Shown: piece after piece, positions 11,762 through 26,165 of the stretch
Position numbering within the stretch: position 1 is the stretch's first letter
How the letters are laid out: every line of letters begins with the position of its first letter
From: Branchiostoma floridae
Taxonomy: Eukaryota > Chordata > Leptocardii > Amphioxiformes > Branchiostomatidae
Assembly: GCF_000003815.2 (NCBI RefSeq)
Contig: NC_049979.1
Location: 17,539,117 to 17,603,116, forward strand
DNA: 64,000 nucleotides
Direction: 5' to 3'
Notes under the pieces: generated by a model
The model's database searches: none
Told to the model about the DNA's origin: nothing
The model's input: the letters and a program-made list of their open reading frames with translations, nothing else
Translations under genes and position numbers: made by a program

Positions 11762-13081
11762 AACACCCCCTCCCCCTGCGATGGAGGCTACCTCTCGTCA
11801 CTTTTCAAGTCGTCCTTGGCCTTCTGAGCTAGCGTGCCATCAAACCTCAACGTTGTTTCACATACACCATTCAAAACTATCCCTGACTACATCCTGACAA
11901 TACCTGTATCCCCGAGCCTACGTGCGACCTGTAGTGTGACAACTTAGTCAGCGGGGATCTCCTGGGTGATGACGGGCTGTTGGGACGATTTCCCGCCTAC
12001 CCCTGGTCAGTCTTCATTGACCGTTCCAAACATCATCCCACGTACCCTCCCTGCGGGTCAACCCGTGAGCGCGTGCATGGGTGACTCTGGACAACACGAA
12101 CATTACTGCTCCAAGTTTGTCGGCATGCCACTTCATACAAGATTAGTGAAAAGCCTGATTACGTTTAGCTGAGTCCGGGCTCACCTTTTGCGCATTCGTG
12201 CCAAATGTTGCTCCGTTTCCAAGGGCAGGGGGACCGATAATCCAAGGGAACAATCGTACATCAAAAAAACGAAAGACTAGTTCTTTCTCAATGTACATGA
12301 GCTCTATGAGAGCTGTACAAAGTAAACAGTTGCAGAGCTTCTATCAAACATGACCGGCCTGTAATGAGGTTTCCGTGACCGCTGGAACATGGTTGAAATG
12401 AAGTTACTGCCACTGCTACCTGTGTGAACGTTTACAGCAGGTGCTGTAATTGTCGAACGCTCCACCGCATTTTCTTTTTGAACTGATGTCCCCACCGGGA
12501 TTAGATGTGCCTTTGACCAAATTGTAAAGCCTTTCTGCGGCCAGTTTCCCACAATTTCCGCTGTCTTTTCAGGTGGAGATGTATGTTGTGTCCATGCACA
12601 TATATCAATCAGTGGCAGCTCAACAGACAATAGTCCGTGTGAGCCGCGAGATTCAGTTGGTCACGCGAGACTTGGTCGTGAGTGTTTCTAAAAGACTGGA
12701 AAAGATTATAGTGGTGAGAAGTGAGCTTCACCAATGAGATGTTATTTCTATTATATCCTTGTCTTGGTAATATTGATTCTGGGCAATTAGAGTCAACCGG
12801 CCTCTGCAGTATTTGAACAATGAACAATTCCTAATTGCCAATGTGACGTAGAAAGCGATACGAGTAGCTTCTGTCATATTCTCATGTCTGATGTTACTGA
12901 AACATTCATACAACAGATGCTGAAATAAACGTTAACATTCTATTTGCCAATCTTATCATATAGCCCTAAGATTTTATCACACAACATCTTATCAAGTAGA
13001 TTTTGCATTTTATGTCTGAGCGATTAAATTTTCAAAAGCATCTATGATAACCTACACTACAACGGAAGAAAGTCCAAAAGA

Positions 13082-13180
13082 AGCTATATATTACTGCATT
13101 ATAAGTTTGTTACTATAGAGCTTTATACTAGAGCTATATATTACTGTATGGTAAGATTATTAATTTTATACTATAGCCGT
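13082..13180. repeat. Degenerate 50-base tandem duplication
   Basis: agctatatattactg occurs at about 13082 and again at about 13132, each followed by related A/T-rich sequence ending in tatact. Confidence 0.5.
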
Positions 13181-13817
13181 TTGCTATCCCGCATTATGGT
13201 ATTCCAAAAACCCTTGAAAACATTCTCAATAATCTGGGTAATTATAGTCAAGCAACAGCAATTTGAGCAAAAGCGAGGTCCTTTTATGACGATTCCACCG
13301 TGTGACACAGAATAGGCATTTTTTCTGATTCCGTAGTGTCGTCTTAACTTATGTTACAACATCCATTCAAAGGCAGATTGGCGACATTAGAAGACGTTAC
13401 CATCTGGAGCAACGAATAGTAGGCTTTGTAGTAGTCTATTACACGTTCTGAACATTTTAAGGTCATCCTTTATCTAACTAGAGTTCCACAAAACACATAT
13501 CTTCGCCAAATGGCGCAGCCATGAAAGTTACATTGCATATCGTAACGATGTGTTTTAGCATGATGAGTAGAATGTTTTGAGGAGAGCGCCATGATTGATT
13601 CTAAATTAAAGAGCATGCATGTCCTCGGCTATGTACACGCATGTCCTGAATATATGATGAATGTGTCCTTTTGACATTGACAAGGATAAAGTATTAGCCT
13701 TATAACCCGTGTCCTTGGATGACATCTGGGTAGGTCGAACAGTTTCTGTTAGGATGTGTAGAACAATGATATGCTGTTAATAGGGGTCTAGAGCATTACC
13801 ACTGAGCCACTGTTGTG

Positions 13818-13839
13818 GTAATCTCCAAGCAGATGTTGG
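13818..13839. repeat. Dispersed repeat, copy 2
   Basis: Identical over 22 bases to 7731-7752, same orientation, in unrelated surroundings. Confidence 0.55.
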
Positions 13840-15280
13840 AAGCCCCGTAGTTCTGCGTGTGAACGTTCGTGCCAAGGTTCATGAACCCACGACTAGAAAT
13901 TGTATTTTCACACAAACTCCAGCTCACATGACAGTTTAATGACATTCCCACTGATACAGGCGTCGTCGAGAACACGGCAGCAGTAAATATAGTACAATTG
14001 AAGTTGACGGTTCATGGTCATTTGATTGACTTTCTTGATGCTATCTTCAATCGTTATTTCAAGACATTAATCATTGATGAAGCTTGCAGGTGAACTTATT
14101 GGGGTTTAATGTAAAAGAACTAACACCCTCATAATGCTGTATCACTGTAATTCTGATCGAATAGAATGGGAACATATGTGGAGTTATGAAAATGTATTTT
14201 TTATATCTGATTATCTATACATCTACAGCTATATATCGATCACTAGATCCACCAACAGACAGATAAGCAGATCACCAAACTAAACAGGGATGCACAATTC
14301 CGATGACTTAATTTCATTCTGTTGGTTACAAAAATCCCCCATATTTAGTTTCATGTCGCAGTGCAAGTCATTCAGCCGAACTAGGCAAGTTTAATTCAAC
14401 ACCTACATCTCTTTGAGACGTTTTGCCTTCGTTTTGAGGCTCGCCAATGTTTGTTAAACATTTCGGTGGGTGAACTGCGTATCCAAGTGTCTCATTGTTC
14501 AACATTTGCAGCTCTCCTAGAAACCGCCCGCTGTCGGAAAGGAATTATTCCATGCTTACACATAACCTGGCAATTCAACTACAGTTGCTACAAACGACAT
14601 GGACAGGGTTATACTATAACAACAGAATAAGACTGGGTGTGTTTCTTGTTGTGCTACCGCTACATGCACCATATCGCTAATTAATGAATTAATTTATGGG
14701 ATTCGTAGGTGTTGATTTATCAATCTTCATTATAGGGACCCCCACGGCCAAGGTGAGATGTAGGGAATTTAATGAAAACCCCACATGCTTTGTTACTTTT
14801 CAGAATCAACTCTATATTTCACGTCAAGAAGCTTTCTTTTAATTCTGTAATCTGAGGATCCGTTGTAAACGTACGGATAACGTTTTGTCTCCAAGAACAC
14901 GGGACAATAGGTCATCATTAATGTGTACTGTGAACAATTCTGCACATGAGGAAACTCTTTAAAAGTGTTGATATAACGTTACATGTACACTGCAAGAGAA
15001 TAGTCCCTGCGTTATATTTCACCTACGCCCACCCCCGTTTAAAAAAAATGCGTCAAACGCTGACGAACCTACTTCCAAGAGAAACGTTCGCATGGTCTTC
15101 ATTTCACACACGATAGCAATAATTCCTCCCAAACAGTCACCACTGGGGGTGAAACTCATTCAGTTCTTACATGTGAGCTTACACCATTTTATATGCAGCC
15201 AAAGGTTCTCCTTTCTCAGCAAAGACTTCCTCTTGCTTTTATATCCTTGTTTATGCCATTCGGGACCATTAAACTAAAGC

Positions 15281-15348
15281 GATATTTCCGCCCCGTTAGA
15301 TAATCTTTATGGCCGGTTATATATCATATCTAACGGGGCGGAAATATC
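15281..15348. repeat. Perfect 22-base inverted repeat (fold-back)
   Basis: Arms 15281-15302 (gatatttccgccccgttaga plus ta) and 15327-15348 are exact reverse complements separated by 24 bases. It may be a minimal MITE or a cruciform-forming palindrome. No open frame or gene is attached. Confidence 0.7.
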
Positions 15349-17564
15349 TAGCGGAAAATGCCTTCAGCTTCAAGCGTCTGTTGAATGTTAGCAAGCACAT
15401 TCTCTACTGAATACCGTTCTTCTTCCTTGAATATGACCGCTCCTGACTAACGTCTCAGATATGGCACAACCCCATTAACAATAGCAGGACCACTAAGACC
15501 AGACCTAGGATGTATGATCTATGGTTAACATTATTAACACTGATAGAATGAAATACCTGTGACAACTGTAGTCCTGCCTGTTCCTGACAGAGCTCTGAAT
15601 CCGGTACCGTACCTGCACACAGACTGTGAGACCCTGTAGTGACTCCCGGATGAAGTGTTACAGTTTATGTACGGTTCTCCCAGCCCCACCCCCTGTGCTC
15701 TACACGCCCTTACACGTCTCCGTCCAACAATAACCACGTCAGTTTACTTCTCCCCATGGCCAGGCTTACTAATCTCTTTCACACGGAACACGTAAGTCAG
15801 GGAAATGAAAATTCGCGAGGTAGGCGGGACGATACAGACTGTGAAGTATCTGGCAACAGATGATACTAGGAAGTAGGTAGGTATGAATCGATGATTGGTT
15901 CAACCTTTTCTCACATAAACGTCCAGCGGAAAGAGATGAGCAAACCTAGGCCGGTTAAACTTCTGTCCGTTTTTGCTGTTGACGGCCTCCTTGTGGTCCT
16001 TGTTTTATCAACCAGTCAAATATTTACATTTCCACGGAAGACTGGACTTATGAAAACTTTCTCTCGAGTCTCATTTTGCAAATTCGCCTCGGGCCTCGCC
16101 CCCAAGATTGGAAATCAAATATTCTTAAGTCAACAATTAGTCTATTCTCTAGGGAACTACGTGAGGAATGCCAAGTTTACAAAGCGGCGGCCACATGCAG
16201 GTAGTCATTCAGTGATTTGCTATGCGCAACCGGAACTAGCCGGCCAGGCACACAATTTTCCCAGGTACGAATTCTCAGTCAGCTGTGACGACGCTGAGGC
16301 TTGGGCATCCAGACATATTCTACAAGCAGAGGTTGGGTCGAGAATACAGTAGAAGTCGGGATTTATACTGGCTAGCTCCCTTTACCGGTAAAACTCCTGA
16401 CTACTTCTATCTCCGCGACCTAACCTCTGCTTGGAGAGTAATCCAAACAAACGTCAGTAGGAAGGGGCAGTTCAGTAGACTTCTATACAGCAATATGGAT
16501 TCCATTCAGTTCAGGTATTTTCTCCTGTAAACTTCAGAAGGAAACGTAACGGTCCTCGCGTCTATGGTCGGTCTTCTGCATAATGAAGTTACCGCATAAA
16601 CACTTACTTTTATTGTCGTAAGGTAAACAGTAGAATCTAATGTATAGTATATTGATTTGCTAGTTTGCGTAACTAGTAACAAATAACGATACATTTTCCG
16701 ACCATTTTCTTCGACGTCATGATTGATGTAAACATAATCAACTTATCATCGACTTGTTATAACCTGTTACTTGCTGCTGACCATACTATCAATACAACAC
16801 AACTCAGAAGACAAGATGACTAGAAACTGTATTGTGAAGACCCCCATAGTTTTGTAATGGCCCAGATAAACGTGGTCTCCTAGCGAACACAATGCGGGGT
16901 AATGAGGCTGCTATTATTTGTGCCGTAAGACGCGTCACGACCCGGGCTGTGTGGGTGGATATCCAGGACAGGTCGGACCTTCATGGGCCTGGCAACAGCC
17001 ACAAACTAATCTGCTTGGCGAGGGTTTCACACATTCACACTGGATTTGGTATAATAACATAATCTCAGTTGATGACTTTGGGCTTTAGATAATGAAGCGT
17101 GTTGGGATCCCTAACCTGATACTGCGGTATCTAATGACCACAGAAGATTTAACAAACACATCTAGTAGTAAGTGCCTCATCAGACACCAAGGGTCAAACT
17201 AGCCACACCTTAGCTAAATGGACCAAATAACAAGGACGCCATAAAATAATCAACGCATTTGACAACTCTTTAAAGTTATGCAGTAAACGGCGCACATTTG
17301 TATGCCCTAATTTTCAAGTATACTTATATAGATTTTGTTGAAAAATATTGTCGTTTTTGTAGTCTCCAGATTCAGTGGATATTCTGCACTGTATACTCGT
17401 ATCAATACTTTCAAGTACACAGGTAAAAAAGCATACGTAGTCCCTTGTTCATAGCTCACTTCCTTGTGGAGGCTTGTTTTAGGGTAGCAGGCTCGGCAGC
17501 ATATCCTACAGGAGCCGCTTATCGATCAAACACATCGTCACGGTCACCAGGGCCGAGCACTCAC

Positions 17565-17830
17565 CTGTACACCTGCCTGTCCAGGCCGGAAGGTCTCCCA
17601 CCGTAGGTCGGTACAGACGGACCGTCTTCCCGCAGTGGGCCTTCTGTAGTCAGCCGCGTGCTGACGGCGGGAAGTACGGGTTGTCCCGAGTGCTTACCGG
17701 TGGAACGCCGTATGCAGCAGGCGAGCAGCCGTCTGACTCCCGGTCACCAAGTACGCTCTTTGATCAGATCTGACTCCGCAGCTGCGCGCGTACGCGTGCT
17801 GACGTAGCGGCTGTACGTGAAGTGTTTACA
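17565..17830 (-). other. GC-rich block ending in a consensus splice donor; possible 5' exon
   Basis: The block is clearly GC-richer than its surroundings and on the minus strand ends in TACAG|GTGAGT (donor at 17564-17563). One minus-strand frame is open for some 60 codons up to the donor but has no ATG, and a second donor-like ACCG|GTAAGC lies inside. The simplest reading is a CpG-rich first, non-coding exon of a minus-strand gene, possibly the ORF at 9556-10389. This is not proven. Confidence 0.35.
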
Positions 17831-20800
17831 GAGTCTAGGTAGGAGGTTCGGGAACTCCTTGAAGGGAGTCATTAAAATTTTATTACCGGGCCCTTTGTCA
17901 GGAAAGGTTACTGATGCACCTATCAATGCTAAACTCAACGTGGATTTCCCACCAAAACAATAATTTTCGGATAAATCAACACGCATATTTTGGGATTATA
18001 TCGGACGTTATATTGGACCGCTGCCATTGTAGACCCAGCATACAATATCGATGACAGAGCTGGCCAACAATCACTACAAGTTTGCCGATCATGAAAAAAG
18101 AAATGTAGCTAGTACTTTCCAACGGTCTAATTACAAAATAAGTCAGTAATAAACAAACTCAAACGGTCTCGATTTCCTTCTTTTGTTTTTGTTAAATTAA
18201 AGTCGTTATGTTGCAGACCCCTGTTTGCAACTGATTATGGCAACTTGATCAGTGCAGATGGCACGCTTATGTGATTGGTGATAAGTTTTTCCTGGAGGCT
18301 ATATCAACTCCTACGGTTAATATCCGGACCTCATGCAGCCAATCTCTCACCTACTCAGGTTCTTACGTTAATACAAATTGCTTCTGGGGTTCACGGGCAA
18401 GCAATCCGACAATCCCTCTGAAGAGCTGTGTTCTCATTTCCGGTCACCTTGTCATACACCAGGACTGACAGACGAAGGATCGGTTCGTTCATTCATCACT
18501 GGGAATTAACCTATTTGTAAGCTGTTGTAACCTGGAGATATCAGAATAAAAGGTGTAGACTGTGCGTACTTTTATTTGTCAAGCTAGGACAAAAGTGATA
18601 GATAAAATAAATGAAACGATGGACGAAGACAGTGACTTTCAATAAAAAGAATGATGTCCTCACTACCCGAGCACGCCATGGGGTGATTTTTTGTCTTTTT
18701 AGTACATGAATGAAGATCATAATAGGAGCTGTGGGTATGTTGTGTCAATATTGTTGGATTTGTACCAAGTTGTGTGTAAACAGCTTATTCATCCGAAGAT
18801 ACGGGCAAGTAAATGAGTGAGTAAACGAGCGTGTGAGTTGGTGAAGGAGGGTGGTATATGGTGGGATAGCTAAACAGCAATAAAGGACTTATCTTGCGAG
18901 TTGTAATGTGCCCATGTCAGTCCTGTCTACACAGCCAGATACATTACAGCACGGCAAGGATTACCTAACCCTACACCATGAGAAAAATGAATGAATCACC
19001 TTAACTGTGTTCATATTGACAGCAACAACAATACAGGATATGTCAGCGCGAACATAAGGAAAGCCATGGTAAGGCAGGTCTTGGCACTTGTAAGACTCTG
19101 CCATGTCTAAACTTATTTCGATGAGGTTTTATTGTAAATCTTTAAATGCTTGAGTCAAAATGTTTTCATACAGTGCAACTAATATGAACTTGTGGTCCTT
19201 TCATTGGTGGACGACGTACGCTACTGTAAATTAGTCTCACAATTCAGCATCTGCCAGGAGGCTGTCAGTCATGGTGCTAACACAAATGAACCTGAACCAG
19301 TCTATAGCTGTGCACGTAAAACGTCACCAATTAACACCAACGTTGAACCCTGCAATAGTTTTTGATCGTATTTAGAAATGGGAAATCTCAATACCACCGC
19401 TGCATCTCGTCAAGATACAGTGCAGTGATATGGTTGGGCTGTCGATAATATTGAAAAAAAAAACGTTTATTCGGTTATTTATTCGGTGTACTAATGGCAT
19501 TGACAGATAGATGTACATCTCACGGTGGTACGGTGGCCTTGTGGTTAGGGTTGTTGACTCGGAGCCTGGAGATATTGAGTTTGAATTCTTGACACATTCC
19601 ATGTTGTGCCATTGGCTCATGTGTAAATGGATACCTAGCTTTGGATAGGGACGTATCTCTGATAGGACGTTAAAGCTATAAGACCCGGGTTTGAGGACAG
19701 CCACACCTCTAGCAAGTACAAGACTCAGCCATACTTATCAAAAAGAGTAGGAGTCATGCCGATGTGATTGGATCAAATAAATCTGTCCGGACACACCTTG
19801 TACTTTCAGTTCAAACCTGTTTACCGACGCAAGGAGGCGCTTTATCAGGTATGCAATATAGACTACAATTTAATCTGGTGGTTGATGAAGATCGCGGACA
19901 GAAACTGTCCAGAATTTTTTCTGTTTGTGCTGTGACTTTTTTCCCTAGGGTTTCTCTTATACTTTCTTGCCATAACGTTATACAACATGTATCGATCACC
20001 AGGTGGACGTGTGGTCTCGTCTGTACAAGATGGTTTCTTCATTGTGCAGTTGACAACGGCAATGACTTATGGATAAATGCGCATAAAACCATTTCATGTG
20101 ACCTATCCCAGCTTCCATAATTGATTTACAATAGTGTCAGTGGCATTTTATGCTATTTCAACCGTCTACAAACACTATCAGTAATATTTCAATATGTGAG
20201 AGGGTGACAGGTTTGATATTTCTGAGGTCTCGGCTCTCGCTGTGCGCTCTGGCCAATTTTAGAGCGCCGTTTAGTACAAAGGGGGCCTTACTCGAATGAA
20301 TGTATAGCTGAGTTGAACAGCAAACGGTTTAAAGCCAGTGTTACTGGAATGTATGTATAACATACATCAACAACACTCAAACCATGACAGTCTGCTATAC
20401 AGCATAATTGGTCAGAAATGGCCCGTTTTCCTGCTAGATGAATTACCAAGAAACCGGCTAACTTTATCATACTATGACACATATAGGTCACTCTGTCTCA
20501 TACATGACATGTTTAGGTTGCTATCTTTCACAGAGATGACAGGCGACATTTCTGCTTCAACTCTAGTAAACATTACCCTCCTGCTGTAGTAGTTAGACAA
20601 CAAAGCGGTTGATTTACGACTAAGTCTTGCTGGTGTAACTAGTGGTGAATGTGATTAATACTAATGATACTGACCAGAAAAAAAACGTGCTCGCCATTTA
20701 CAGATCAATCATCTATCTCTGCATGTTGCAAACTGGATCACGCACTATCTATCATCAAATCTATATTTTTGGCAACGTTTGAGCTTTCTTCCAACGCAAG

Positions 20801-21853
20801 GAAAACAAACACAATGAATTTTCCTTCGATCTCACCGACCTTCATCAGATGTGTGATTCAAAGCTGACGTTCCGAAAGGCAGAAGTGTCATGACGTGAGG
20901 AGCTAATCAAAAGTGGGGAGAAGGCGACATCTACCACCGACACGGTCCAGTGATGGTTGACGTGCCCTGATGTAAATTGCCTCTTTGACGACCCTCACAA
21001 ACCAGTTCTGCTCCGTATCCAAAATGAACTTGGTACAGAGCTACTACATGTCCATATGAAAATGTTGAGACACTTCGAATTCCGATGATGTAGAGATGGG
21101 GCATCTGTTTTCATAAGGGCTCATCAACCCTATGTATTCTACCAACGAAGATGAGTCTTCATTCAAATGTCATCAAATCTGTTGGGGATAATGACACATG
21201 CACAGTGGCACTTAACTCTTTTAATGTAGCAATCCCATTAAAACATAGCCATAAAACCACAAGCTTTTGGAAACATAAAAACTTTGGAACACATTTTCTA
21301 TCTCTACACCAGCTGCCTTAACGCTGTGAGATAGGTTTCACACACGTCTGCACACATTATTACAAGAAATTAATGTAGCCTCTTACGATTATTTGCCCTT
21401 TCTATGAAGAAAAATGGCTTGACTCATACATTACGGTGTTTAAATTTTCAACGTACACTACTTAAAGTCGCGCCAGACTACTTGACCCCAATGTGCCGTG
21501 ACATCCTCGCTTGTGCATCACGTCCTGTCTGTGTTCTATGCACCGATTTAGGCGCTACTGTTAGGCAATACAGTCCGGGGTCAGTTTTTTAATAGTCACA
21601 CATGAAGTACGTTTAAGACCCACCACACTTAAGAGTAGAGGTACGACCCGGTGTGCGATGGCATGAAACATCTTGGTCTTTCACGGCTTGTGCAGAACTG
21701 GTGTGTTATGCCATATCTCGGGCCAGTTTATCGGGTAAGCACTAAAAATAATTAACTTGAGTAGAACCTAAAACAACAGCTGTAAAGGACGATTTAAACT
21801 CTACAGCATCCTCCCACACAGGGTTGACTATCGCGGCAAAGCCTTACGACGGC
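17831..21853. other. Non-coding region upstream of the GC-rich block, up to the EGLN 3' end
   Basis: No supported exon. It contains a SINE-like sequence at 19523-19725. The left part would include the promoter of any gene starting at the 17.6-17.8 kb GC block. The right part should hold the EGLN 3' UTR just below 21854, but I could not fix its polyadenylation signal. Confidence 0.5.
19523..19725 (+). mobile_element. tRNA-derived SINE-like sequence
   Basis: The left part resembles a degenerate tRNA gene with pol III boxes: an A-box-like stretch ggccttgtggttagggttg, then a B-box-like gagtttgaattc about 35 bases later. The following segment (aaatggatacctagctttgg) is of the type seen in tRNA-SINE bodies. 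The tRNA part is too diverged to be functional. Ends are approximate. Confidence 0.5.
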
Positions 21854-24397
<2,544 letters not shown>

Positions 24398-24442
24398 TTT
24401 TTGGACACTGAAAAGTAACCTTTGACATAAGCGAAACCATTG

Positions 24443-24472
24443 ATTGGTGGGGGGCGGAGTTCACTATATAAA
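24443..24472 (+). promoter_or_regulatory. CCAAT / GC-box / TATA cluster (divergent promoter candidate)
   Basis: ATTGG (inverted CCAAT, 24443-24447), GGGGCGG (24451-24457) and TATATAAA (24465-24472) lie in canonical order for rightward transcription, 46-75 bases upstream of the EGLN ATG on the other strand. The TATA box points toward SLC25A21, whose first coding exon has an acceptor-like site just upstream. CCAAT and GC boxes work in both directions and could also serve EGLN. Confidence 0.5.
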
Positions 24473-25247
24473 TTTGGTTCATTTTCCCTATTTTCCCCAC
24501 CAAAATTTGTATGATTTTGTAAGATAAATGCATGATTAGTATGTATGATAAATATTGGTCTCTTTTGGCTAAACTTTAATTCTTTAATCTAGGGACGAAC
24601 TATTAACCTCCCCACAGGAAGTGCATGGCATCACCTAATTGCTAATACGTCATAGCGCGGTGGGATCGGGCCAAGTGAGTTGTCTCCACAAATTCTCCAA
24701 AAGTTTTGTATTTCACCCTCTCTATTACTTGATGTTTGTCTTACTGATGTTGACAGCCTTTGTGTGGTTTTATTATAAAGCTTGCGTGTGCTTGATGGTA
24801 GGTTCTGTTCGGGCCATGCGGACTTGGTCTAAATCTTGATCCAAGCTTCACAGCCGGGCCCTGGAATCAACGTTCAATGTGAACTTTTACCCACAGCATT
24901 ATGGATCAGGATTCGTCAGTTCACCACTAACTGTTCAAATACTAGTTTAATGAGAAACAGAAGAGTGGAAAACAGTTCAAAGTCCCTTTTCTTATATACT
25001 AGTAGTCTCTTCAAAACGCCCCAGTTAAATATATTTAGGAGAGGTTGACAACCGGTCTCACAGGTTGGCTAATAACGTTAATTACGTTATCTCTGTCAAT
25101 AGTGCACAAATGTCATACCCTATAGAAAAAGGTCGGGCAGTTCAGAAGTGCAGATATTCATTTGAAACATATTTATGTCCCTTTCATAGCTAATAAGTTT
25201 AGCTCAGGAACATCATAAATTCATACCATTTACATCTATCATCATCG

Positions 25248-25579
25248 TCAGGGTTGGACAAGTTTTCTAAAATTCACTTGTCCTATTGGGCAAGTAACGT
25301 TACATAGGAAATTTACTTGCCCGAAATCAATTTTCACTTACCCAAAATTTAGATGACTTTTTTATATGCATTTTCACTTCCGGCGATAGAATTCTTTTAT
25401 TATTAGCGTTAGCTGACCATTGTTTGATGCCATGACTGAAAAGTTTCAAGCATGTCAAAATCTTGCTCATTGAAAAATCTTACTTGCTCGATTGGGCAAC
25501 TCGGGTAGGACTTGAGCTTTCCCGATTGGCTATTTCACATGCCCGGGACAATAGGGCTAGTGGACTTGTCCAACCCTGA
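25248..25579. mobile_element. MITE with 16-base terminal inverted repeats
   Basis: The ends TCAGGGTTGGACAAGT and ACTTGTCCAACCCTGA are exact reverse complements. A second, imperfect inverted pair inside (around 25287 and 25540: cttgtcctattgggcaagt against gcccgggacaatagggctagt) supports a fold-back structure. There is no coding capacity. Confidence 0.8.
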
Positions 25580-26098
25580 GGGTTGTGATGAACTAGGGTT
25601 ATGGGTGACAGGATCAGGATCATGACTATTCACAGTATTATCAAGGACTAGTCAACTGTCAGGTATATGCTCTGATTGGTTGTCTTCCTTGGCCTCAGAT
25701 TGGTAGAGCACGGAAATTGCAGGTAGTTTATACTTTCAGGATGCACATGTATAACTATAAGGAATATGCTTGTTATCATCACCGTCATCATTGATAAGGA
25801 GGTTCACGATTCTAAGTACACGGTCAAAGGTGCAAGGTCAAAGGTGAAGGCAGCAGACCTGTTAACAGTTTTTGTATTGACCATGCTTTATACATGCCGA
25901 TATATGTATATGGACTCTATTGTTGGGTTTTCATAACAAAGCCCAGACATGTTTTGTGTACGTCTCTGGGTCTCTCACCTTTGACCTGCACATATGTAGT
26001 TAGGTCTGTGAATGGGTTTATATATCAATTTTATACATATGAACTTTACACATGTACAGTATTTGCCAAATATTTGTTGCCCTTCAGCTGTTCCAGAA

Positions 26099-26165
26099 AT
26101 GATGTCCAAACAACAGCCAGCATGGAAGCAGCCTGTACAGCAGTTCATGGCAGGGGGCTCGGCAG
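26099..26165 (+). CDS. slc25a21: SLC25A21 exon 1 (coding)
   Basis: Encodes MMSKQQPAWKQPVQQF and the start of the first carrier helix (MAGGSAG), ending GCAG|GTCAGA in phase 1. The weak context cannot decide between the two tandem ATGs. Confidence 0.9.

Larger units (their letters stand above)
10390..17564. other. Non-coding region between the unrecognised ORF and a GC-rich block
   Basis: No coding exon was found. It holds a probable 5' leader of the 9556-10389 ORF (acceptor-like site near 10532), a twin X-box, two fold-back elements (11561-11761 and 15281-15348), a 50-base tandem duplication (13082-13180) and the second copy of the 22-base dispersed repeat. If the 17565 donor belongs to the same minus-strand gene, this region is largely its intron. 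Confidence 0.5.
24398..26098. other. Head-to-head intergenic region EGLN / SLC25A21
   Basis: It separates the two divergent starts and should carry both promoters and any non-coding first exon of SLC25A21. It includes a 330-base MITE (25248-25579). No open frame with family resemblance was seen. No clear hypoxia-response element was found outside coding sequence. Confidence 0.7.

Noticed and set aside
12304-12630. Minus-strand ORF of 108 codons, possible exon.
   Set aside because: No recognisable family and no convincing splice borders.
15891-16352. Plus-strand ORF of 153 codons.
   Set aside because: No domain, no splice context and no composition bias; ORFs of this length are expected by chance in 64 kb.
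19523-19600. Functional tRNA gene.
   Set aside because: Boxes are degenerate and no cloverleaf with paired acceptor stem could be drawn.
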